Of a stretch of 64,000 nucleotides of DNA, positions 34,076 through 43,836 are shown piece after piece. The notes under the pieces were generated by a model. It saw nothing but the letters and a program-made list of their open reading frames with translations. It did not search any database and was not told the origin of the DNA. Both the position numbers and the translations under genes were made by a program. How positions within the stretch are numbered: the stretch's first letter is position 1; the number at the start of each line of letters is the position of its first letter. Source of the stretch: Camillea tinctor (lineage: Eukaryota; Ascomycota; Sordariomycetes; Xylariales; Xylariaceae); contig MU394113.1 of the NCBI GenBank assembly GCA_022578605.1, forward strand, positions 1 through 64,000, given 5' to 3'.

Positions 34076-34717
34076 CTAGAGACTAGACAATCCTTCTTGC
34101 ACTTCCTGTTGCTTCTCTGATTGTTGCTGTCGATTCTGCAGCTGCCTAAACCTCTCCACTGACCTATCCCAGAATTCGGTCAACTCCGAATTGGGTTTCA
34201 CGCATATCTCGAACAGTGCGTCGTCATTTTCCACATTTTCCGCTGACGGCCCATAACAGAAAAAATAGGAGCATTCTTCATTATTATAGATGCCAAGGGC
34301 TTCGTACAAGGCATCGCGCAGTCCAAGCGCATATGAATGAAAGTGTGTGATAAACTGAGCGATGGTGATGGGCTCATTGTTCTGGTTCTCAATCAATAGA
34401 GGCGCAGGTGGCTCGGTTTCAGCGTCCTGCCAAAATTCCCAGGATTCTACCGCGCGCAGGACAACACGCATCCGTGATAGAGGCGTATTCGTCGCGAGTT
34501 CATTTCCCAATGGGTGGACCGGCCTCTCCTCACCATCCCTTGTGTCGAAAAGGGGCGTCCACCGCGGCTCGTCATGGTCATCCAAGTCAAGAACTTGAAC
34601 AGTGGAGAGTGGTTCAAAGACGGACCATTTCAGCCGAGCAAATTTCGTAACAGCGAATATGCGCTGGCGGCCTTCTCGTGTGCGTCTTGCCCATGTAGTC
34701 GGTTGTAATGAACTCAT
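34076..34717 (-). CDS. Hypothetical intracellular protein between LysM and nuclease-chitinase genes
   Basis: Single exon, 213 residues. I do not recognise the family. There is no signal peptide or membrane segment. The sequence is rich in acidic residues (VLDLDDHDEPRW, DTRDGEERP, AETEPPAP, ENVENDDALFEI), has a folded-looking middle with aromatics (VESWEFWQD, TIAQFITHFHSYALGLRDAL, ECSYFFCYGP) and ends in a Gln/Glu-rich tail (RQLQNRQQQSEKQQEVQE). It is read divergently from the nuclease-chitinase gene across 954 nt and sits between two secreted chitin-directed proteins. An acidic cytosolic protein next to a secreted nuclease could be an immunity protein, but nothing in its sequence proves that; an unrelated housekeeping protein is the alternative. 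Confidence 0.7.
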   Translation of the reverse strand: MSSLQPTTWARRTREGRQRIFAVTKFARLKWSVFEPLSTVQVLDLDDHDEPRWTPLFDTRDGEERPVHPLGNELATNTPLSRMRVVLRAVESWEFWQDAETEPPAPLLIENQNNEPITIAQFITHFHSYALGLRDALYEALGIYNNEECSYFFCYGPSAENVENDDALFEICVKPNSELTEFWDRSVERFRQLQNRQQQSEKQQEVQEGLSSL

Positions 34718-35671
34718 CGCGTATATTCAAAGAGCGGAAGGAATTAGGTTGCAGTTTGTTGGTTCTATTCAGTGCTCGAAGAAAATACGAATAAGACGAC
34801 TCTTGGAAACTAAGACGAAAAGGCTCCTGTTGGTGCAGACACTTCCAATTTATCCTTGTAGAGTGAATGAATCCTATTTCATCTCGACGGTGTGTTCTAT
34901 CATCTTCTCCTTGGCGTTTTGGGGGTCTTGAGACAGTGCCGTAGGCTCTCGGTCCGGATAGGAAGTAGAAGCGGAGGCTGGTTTATGTATCTATTAGATC
35001 CTGCTAGTAAGATATGGGCTGTTCAGGACATGTTCTAGAGCGCCGATTATTCACGCCTAACCATGTCGGGCTATGCAAGAGGTACCAACCCAACATTGAA
35101 CCAAAAATTCGACCCTGTTACTGGTATCCAAAAGGGAAGGTAAGCTGGAAGCCATTCTTCAATTACTAGATAGTTGCATAGGAAATATCCCCCATGACTG
35201 CTGACATATGCGTGAAAGCTTGCAGCGTTTTCTACTTTCATGTTTCTGGATAAGTAACCCAAGAGGATAATGCTATATGCAACGTGCAACCGAACCTCCT
35301 AGCTAAATTGAAAGTAACAATATACGAGTGTCTGACTTTGGTTATTCTCGGCAAGAAATATTTTCATCCTTGCTAACCTGTAGAATGATCTCTATTACAT
35401 GCTAGTTATTATCTATAGTGTACTCGTCGTTCGATACTGTGCATCGTTACATCTTGGCATAAGAATACTAAGTAGCTAGATATCGATGGGTGAACCAACA
35501 TGTAGCGAACACCCTCACCATCTAGGACTTGTTGAAGCTGAACTATATCCTCACACGGAATATGCAGTATAGATATATCTACTATATATGGGATGGGAAT
35601 CATGGGTTGCCAGTGTATATCACTTGAGGAGGCACATGTGTTGTCTGTTGTACATCATACCTATCGTCAAT
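34718..35671. promoter_or_regulatory. Divergent promoter region, hypothetical protein / nuclease-chitinase
   Basis: 954 nt between outward-facing genes. No operator can be named. Confidence 0.45.
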
Positions 35672-38600
35672 ATGCTATATCTTATCCCGCAAACCCCTAA
35701 GACTGCTAAAGCAGTCACTCTTCTCCAATGCATTCTTTTGTTAGTCTCATTCGTGTCAGCCCAGTATATACAAGATTACCAGTGGCGAATGTTAGATGGC
35801 CAGCTGCATCGTAAGTCTGCGCCGCCTGTCTAGATTTTTAACTTCGCTGATCGAACTCCTATAAGCATTCTGGCGGCGAGAGAGAGGACTCGAACCAGAA
35901 CCTGCCCTCATTCCTAGAAACCCAGTCGTCCTATATTACAACTGTTATTATATGAGAGCTATCTGCAAAAACGCTCAGGCTTGGCTTAACTCTCCTCGGG
36001 GGCAGAATAGGCAGCTGGTTTCGGTGTTGAATCCAGCTCAGACCCCGAACTCTCATCTGTTCGGTTATGACAGTGAGTTGAACCCCGTTCATTTTTCGTT
36101 CACTAGCTACAAGATTGTCCTTTCAGAGATATTCAGCTAGAAAAATATGAATATTATCTTAATTATTTGCTAACTTCTCTAAGTGAATTCGCGCGTAACT
36201 AGTCAAAGAGGGAATGCCATGTGTCCCAGCTCCTGGAAGAACAATCATCCTTGCCCAGAAAGGGATCCCAATACCGGAGTCGTTACTCAACCTGAGATCA
36301 TGCCTGATGATTGGTATTCAAAAGAGCGCGAGACAGATAATGCTCTCCACTTGAATGAAATCAGGGCAAAATATGTGGCCGATCCTAATTCCCCTAATGG
36401 GCGAAAGTTGGACAAGCGAAGTGGGCGGTACTACACTTGTGAAGAGTGGCCACCCAGGAGGTGAGTGGCCTGAACCGAATTATGTTTACCTGCTACTCAC
36501 TTCCCGGTAGTTTTGTCGAAGGTGGCGTTGGGACTCCTGGACAGGGAGTCCTTCCTGAAGGTGACGGCAATGCTGGAAACACCATCTGTGCGCCAATGTC
36601 GATTAATTCGCAATGCGCTGGCACTAATGTGCCCAGGAATGAGCAGGTATGGTCAGAGCAAAGTGAGACAATTAAATCAAGATCTTAGCAGGTTGCAATG
36701 TGTGTTAACATAACATAGACTGGCAAGGGCAGGCACATTCTCGTCTACAAGCACAACTTGATTTTATCGCTGGAGATGAGTTCGGGATTTATGCCGACCG
36801 CGACTTGGATCCTGAACTCGATGATGGACTTGAGCACACAGCCTTCATCATATCTCTAAATTTCATGCGCGATCCTAACGCTGCTCCGGCTGGTATCAGG
36901 TGGGGGCCTATGTTTCAAAATGAATTGTCTATCGGGCTCAAACCGAATTCAAAGCGGAGCGGTGAGAGCTCAGAGACGATGACTAGTATTGAGAAACTAC
37001 GATTCATGGCATCGTTAACCTGGGATGACATCAAGGACTGGGGTAATGCTTATGATATCAGTGTGAATGGCACGGAGATGTATCAAGCGGCTACCACTTT
37101 CTCTGGCCAGGGTAATTTTGCACTCGGTGAAAACATGCTCGATATGACACAGAATATGACCTCTATAGGCCGGGCTGTCTCTCGCAGCAATGGAATTATC
37201 GAATATTCAAGATCAGATACACCCCAAAATAACTTTACCACGATAAACGAGACGACTGGCGACTTTGTTAAGTGGTCTACATCAGCAGTAGACCTAGGCA
37301 CCCTCAGTGACTCGTATCTGAGAGGAGGCCACCAGAACTTCGCGACCCGGGACGGCCCTGTCCATATAATCGACATGGGCACGGAATATATCCTTGGAAA
37401 TGTTGCTGCTAACCTCGAGAAGCTCGGGGCGAGTGATTCATCTCTGGAGGACGCCAACCAGCACAACTCTTCATCTCAAACTACTCAAGGACTGCAAGAT
37501 CGAGGATCGGGTAAACACCCTAATGAAGGCTTCTCACTTATCACGCCGCTTCATAAGAGAGATGGGCCGGTCCAGTGTGGCCCGGATTCGCCTTGCGTTG
37601 ACGATTCTTGCTGCAATACGGACGGGAAATGCGGATTTAAAGACGCGCACTGTGGAAATAGCTGCATATCTAATTGCAATGCTACGGCTATGTGTGGTGT
37701 TGACTCAGCTGACGGGCAGACATCTTGTGCTCTAAATCTTTGTTGTTCCTACTACGGTTGGTGCGGTACTGAATCAGTACATTGTTACGACCCAGAGCCT
37801 CAGTATGGAGTCACCCCGTGTCAGGGGGAGTTCGGCTCCTGCTTCATCTACCCGGAGCCTTCATGCTCTGGTAACTCGGCGTCTGCAAGACGTATTGCCT
37901 ACTATCAGGGTTGGAACGTTCGTGAACGTCTCTGCGATAAAGTGAGCCCAGCCCAGATCAATACCCAGGGACTCACCCATCTTTTCTACGCATTCATCTT
38001 CTTCCATCCAACGACCTTCCAAATTACACCCATGAACGATGCCGACGTGGAACAATATGCACAATTTACCAGCCTATCCAACAACAAGCTACAGACCTGG
38101 GCTGCAATCGGCGGATGGAGCTTCTCCGACCCTGGGCCAACCCAAACAGCTTGGAGCGATATGGTTTCATCCGCCGCTAATAGAGCAGTCTTTATTAGCT
38201 CTTTGGTTGAATTCATGGAGACATATGGGTTTCAGGGAGCTGATCTGGACTGGGAGTATCCCGTAGAAGAGGATCGTGGAGGCCGAAAGGAGGATGCAGA
38301 TAATCTTGTGCTCCTAGTCCAAGAGGCAAGAGCGGCGTTTGGGAGCCGTTTCGGCTTATCTCTGACCTTAGCTCCCGATTATTGGTACATGCGAGGCTTC
38401 AAACCAAGCGCTATGGAGCCTTACGTTGATTTCATGGGCTTCATGGCATATGATCTACACGGACCATGGGATACTGACGTTGAGGCACTCGGTGAGCATT
38501 CAGTGATAATCTTCAATTCGCGTTTTTTATACTCATCCCTTGGCACTTAGGCTCCATTGTTCGACCACATACAGACATTACCGAAATCCGGCATGACCTC

Positions 38601-40726
38601 AAGCCTCTTTGGTTCGATGGGGTTAGCCCGTCCAAGATAAACATGGGTATTGCTTACTATGGACGTACCTACACACTCGAAGATGCCTCGTGTGGTGAGA
38701 TGAACTCATGCAGATTCACAGGACCTGGAGCTCCAGGTGAGTGTACGGCATTTGATGGTGTACTTTCCAATCGTGAAATCAGGGCCATGATTGAAAAAGA
38801 AGGGTACAAGCCTTACCTGAATGAAACTGCGATGGTGAAGTATTTCACTTATGGTGGAAATAGCTGGGTTGGTTATGACGATGAAGAAACTTTCGTATGT
38901 ATTCACCCCTGATCATCACTATTTCAGACGAATTTAAGGGACCAGAGTATGACTTAACCATTCCTTAGGCCATGAAAGAGAAATTTGCTAGTTCACTGTG
39001 TTTGGGTGGTCTCATGATATGGTCAATCGACTTCGACGCGTCTGTCGGCGGCGGTAATGGCACAGGCAATGAGGAATCTGATCTTATCTGGATATCTCCA
39101 GAGATCTGGGATGAACCGAATCCTGGAGTAGTGTGTAAATTCCCTTGCACTGTCCAGATCCCACCATACACCAAGATCACCATGACTACCAACTACCCAA
39201 TGGTCACCTTCACCTCATCTGATTGGACCACAACTGTGACAGAACCCCCGATTACGGTTACCGTCTGGTGGATGTCGACCATGATAGTTGGCGCCAGCGC
39301 CGAATCAACCACGACTAGTTCGGGTGTACCCAATATTACTACAGCTGTGACTCTATACACCACTACACAGTGGCCACCGATCACTATTACAGGTCCAGAC
39401 GGAGTAGAGCATACAACCACGCCGCCCGGTCCTCCTCCACCTCCGCCGCCAGTCACTACCGAAATTCCTGAAATCACTTTCTCAGATGGCTTGCCACCAA
39501 GACCGACTACTTTCCCCTATTCGACTCCGTGTGCGAGTCGATATGCGCTTTGTCCACCTATAGGAATTAATGATGACGACGATGGCGACGACAACGATGA
39601 CGATGACGATGATGATGACGACGACGATGATAACACTGAGGGTGGAGGTGGTGGTGTCAATGGTGGCTGCAGAGGGTTAGGGTGCAATAATCCTGAATGC
39701 CTTTTCTTGCAGTGCCCACCGGGCTCTGAGGGGAACCGACCGGTGGGAGGGGGGGTCAGCACTCCATCTGAAGAAGAGGTCAACCAAGGAGAGGACTCGG
39801 AATGGGAACTTTGTTGGCTCGTACCTGAGCCAACAGGAGGTAACGGCGGAGGTGGCGGTGGCAGTCCTACTACAACAACTGATAGAGACAATAGCACCCC
39901 GACTGCCACAACAGTTCCATTTCCAACACAAGAGCCCGACTTCGGGACCAACAAAGTGTCATGCTTCGGTGAAGGCCAGGCGGCGGCCCGTGACACTTTG
40001 GTCGACTCTGCCCGAGGGTTCTGCGCAGAACAAAACGGCGCTGATCTGAATAGTGGCGACTACAGATCATTGGTATGGGGGTGGGGATGGGACGAAACGC
40101 ACAACGCCGGTCTCAATGTTGTGCTCTTGATGCAAGTCAACAGCAACTGCCACTGGAAGGTCGTTGAAGAGGCCTGCGTGAATAATTTCGTGATGATCAT
40201 CGACAATTGCAATACTGACACAACGGTAAATAAACAGGGGGGTACTATTGACGGTGACTGTATGCGGTGGCGTATCGACCCCGAGTTCAACGAGAATATT
40301 GAGCCGCCGGCGCCTCAGCCCCCAGCTCCTTCCAACAAGCCGAGGAATCAGAACGGCAATACTCCGCAATTTTACATCTACACATACTCGCTGTCGTTAT
40401 CATCGCCAGGAGTATGGACGTGGTTTTTTGGGGCGCAGGGTATCGCGAGCTACACGTCTTACAGCGTGTGCGGTTCGGCGTATGGCTGGGGGACTAGCGA
40501 TTGGACGACAGCAGATATGCCGGAGGAGATTGAGGACATTACGGGCGTATTTGGCGACACGTGCAACTATTCCCAGACGGCCAACTTCGATGACGCAGGC
40601 TCTGGCGACGCGGTCGGGAAGCTGACATGTAGAAGCTGGGATGATGCTGTATGCGTCAAGGACGACCAGACCTTTTTTTGCGGGACCACGACTCTGTTTT
40701 CACGAGTTCGGTGTAGTTGGCCATAA
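35672..40726 (+). CDS. Secreted NucA/NucB-like nuclease fused to chitin-binding modules and a GH18 chitinase (subgroup C / killer-toxin type)
   Basis: Seven exons: 35672-35810, 35866-36072, 36184-36460, 36511-36662, 36719-38491, 38551-38894, 38969-40726; 1549 residues, all introns GT-AG and 50-111 nt. N-terminal hydrophobic signal (LLQCILLLVSFVSAQ). A domain follows with CPSSWKNNHPCPE and, at about 201-214, TCEEWPPRSFVEGGVG, which matches the DEWP...EGG active-site region of NucA/NucB DNases, then CAPM and NWQGQAHSRLQAQL. Hevein-type cysteine modules lie at about 544-630 and GH18 from about 649 to 995 with GADLDWEYP (catalytic Glu771). The first Asp of DxxDxDxE is Gln, as often in this subgroup. 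The C-terminal third has Thr/Pro linkers, a poly-Asp run and a Cys-rich terminal domain. Secreted; it would cut chitin and possibly nucleic acid of a target cell. Confidence 0.88.
39567..39633 (+). repeat. Coding GAY trinucleotide tract (poly-Asp)
   Basis: A run of GAT/GAC codons in exon 7 of the chitinase encodes about 20 Asp residues broken by Gly and Asn. It lies in a linker beside Pro- and Gly-rich stretches. Mixed codons suggest the tract is old or under selection. Confidence 0.9.
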
Positions 40727-43700
40727 GTAGTCGGAAAATTACCAAGCAGAGCGATAGGTTTGAATATTGTTCTCTTTCGAATCTAATATTCAGCAAACGA
40801 CTTCCTCCTGCATATTAAATATTGCCTACCTCATAGTTACCATACATTAAAGTGACTGTAATCTTATGTTAATAAATTACAAGGTTACAAGTTAACAAGA
40901 TGGACATTATGAAGAAATGGCAAGTCCTGAAAATGAAGTCGTCAATTATTCGTTTTCACGTTTAGCAAACCTTCCGGCCTCAACAGCCTTAATAGATATA
41001 CTGACTATAAAAACTTATGTGAAGCTATAATGTTACCCACAGGCCCACTGATTTAGAAAGGGTGGAATTGGAGGGAAGATAAAGTCGTTAACTCCAAGGC
41101 ATCTAAATTGAATCATCACATTTGCAATGAGAGTTTGACACACCTTTGGGTGACGACTCTTAGCATGGATGTCGTTGTCGTCCATAAGAGCCTCACGGAG
41201 CTGAACTGAGACATGTGATCCACAAGGCTGTAAAAGTTTATGGGGCTTGCAGGTGTTCCGCTCTGTCATGACGTCTCTCAGACGATAAACGCTTTGATCA
41301 ACGCCACCCAAAATAGTCAGCCGCCAGCAGAGCAAGGTAGTGGTTTTTCCCACCGGTCATATTAGTGACTGTAGAAGTCGTCCGTAAACGACTCAGTTCA
41401 CGGAGCGGCCGTGTCTTTAGGACTAGCAATTATCCAACCACAAGACAGCAATAGGAAAGCAGTGCTAGACAACATGCTATATCTAATTATACGACAATAC
41501 GGTCGGTATACGAACACGGGTAAAAGCCCCTAGCGAAGGCCCGTTGGTTTCTATACGAGAGGGGTTGGCACTCGCTAGCCGCTACTACACGTTCGGATAT
41601 CATGGGGCACCCAGTATTCTGCACAATTTCAAGTTATAGCGTGGTTTCGTGAAAAACTAGAATTGAAACCGATATGCCCAGCCGTCTGCTACCTACATGT
41701 TGACCTGGAAACTTCTTTGGTACCTAAGCGGTTCATACGCATCGACCTCACACACCGCAAGTTTTGATGGTCTAAGTCTGACGTGTTAAGTGTATATTAG
41801 AGCTGGAGCAATGGAGAATTTGCCACAAACTGCCCAGAACAAATAGTTGTTCATGGTTCGCCCTCACACATTTTACAGTTTAGATAGTTCCAAAGCTATT
41901 GTTGTACATGAGCTGATATAGCTACGACTTACCAAATCGTGATTCCACTTACGGTATATTTGTAGGCTAACCATAAGTGAATGTGATAAGCCGTCTTCAA
42001 CCATATTGTATGAATTTCTTTTCCAAGAAATACATCAACATAGAGAGATCCGGGAGAGCTGTCCTAACAAGTTCAAGAAATTGACGTCGTTCAGAAAGGA
42101 TGTGATGATGGATCCCAGAGCACGATTCCCTTACATGAACACTGCGTTCGACATCGATTCTGAGGAGGAGTTCCGCTATGTCTACCTACCTTTCAAGTTA
42201 ATATATAGGTATCTGGGCCAGCCCCTGAGTAGGACTGTATCTAATACTGTGCTCAGCATCATAGGTGCCATGGGAATTATGGTCGATCATACTGACCAAC
42301 ACCACAGGTATGAACATTCAGGAGGTGGGTCATATCGCGAAAGGTGGAATAATGATCGCCAGTAACTTTCGACGCTGTACACCAGTCGCGTAGCCCGAAA
42401 ATCTTTAAGTGCACGGTTTTTTTTAGGTATCCCTACGGTGCAGAGGTTGACGATAGGGGAGCCCGTCTCAATTCGTTACGCTACAATACCACATTAAAAT
42501 AGGAGTGCGAATACGAACCAACAAAACGAACAAAAGCAAAGATGGCCCCTGTGTAGGTAGTTCAATCCAACAATGGCACGAGTCATTCCCATGGGATCCT
42601 GCGAGCTTTCACACTAACCTAGTGTAGTTGCACGGAGGTGATCCGTGCCGGGAAGGTCGTTCACTTGTGAAATTAAACATGACCCGACGGACCCGAGGAG
42701 AGAGTTGTGTTGGATAGTCTGATGTAAGCCGACCTATCCCTTGACTGCTTGACACGATTAATGCATATGCACTACGCTACTTCGATCGGTGCACAAAACG
42801 GACCTCGGGGAACTTTTAGTATGCGTTTTAGCACTATTTTCATATACGAAGTGAAGGTTGCTCCACATCACAACGAAGAACCACTTCGAACTTCTTAGTT
42901 GGGCAGAGAAAAAACCTGTTATAGGTTAACGATGATGTAACGACATGCATTGGCATGAATTCACATGGTTCGTCCAAAAATAGTAAGAAAGGGCCGCAAT
43001 GGGAGAAAAAATTGCAAAAAAAGTAGAAGTCTGTAGCATGCCGAGAGCACCTAAAGCAAGGTATACGCATATTGTGCTTGACAAATAACCTCTCGCCACG
43101 GCTACCTCTCACGAATTATGCAGAAAACAGGTAAACGGGACGAACACCACCATTTGGCAAGCGGAAATTAAACTATGCATGTGGCTGAAATGCATGTAAA
43201 ACGTCATCCTGTGTGTAAGATCTGCCCCTGAGCTGATACAGAGTAAGACTATAGGATCAGGAACCTAGGGAAAAACGAAGTCATCAAAAGTGGAAAGTTG
43301 CGTTTAGAAAATATGCTTAGAGCATGTTATTTACTTAGAAAACAAAGTGTAAAGTAAACAAGAAATAGCTACATCTGATAGTTAGTATCATGAAGGATGT
43401 TCTATAACGTCAATGACTAACTCGAACATCGAAACTGCTCGGGCTAGACTTCATATTAACTCACGATAGTAAGCATAGCATTAGTGTCACAAGCAAGCAA
43501 GAGATTAAGTTTCCCTAGGGGTGAAAAATGAATGAATTTGGTAGAAGTTTTCTATTACTGCCACAATTGCTCTCCATTTTTATAATTGGTGATTGCCCTA
43601 AGGTTAAAAAAAAGCTTTTTCTTTTTTTCGAGACGAAAGAAAAATTGTTAGTTTGTTGCCATCTGGGGAAGAAGATAACCTATACACAACCACCAAGCCA

Positions 43701-43836
43701 GTTCAAGTTAATAACAAAAGCAAAAATAACAAACGAGTACTCTCCTCCGTCCCCAATTGAACTCCACCGATATGCCGCCTTTGGTAAAAATGTCCTCTCT
43801 AATGCCTTTAGTTTCCAATCTTCATCCTATTAGTGC
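40727..43836. other. 3.1-kb gene-free region
   Basis: No gene is supported. Frames at 41033-41353 (minus), 42006-42365 (plus, no ATG start) and 42840-43112 (minus) have no recognisable domains or neighbouring exons. A small orphan gene cannot be excluded. Confidence 0.45.

Noticed and set aside
35866..35905. tRNA-like T-loop (GGTTCGAGTCC on the minus strand)
   Set aside because: The flanking bases do not form a T stem or acceptor stem, and the stretch is well explained as exon 2 of the chitinase gene.
41033..41353. 106-codon minus-strand frame
   Set aside because: No similarity that I recognise and no supporting exon structure.
42006..42365. 119-codon plus-strand frame
   Set aside because: It lacks an ATG at its head and shows no known domain; not enough to call a gene.
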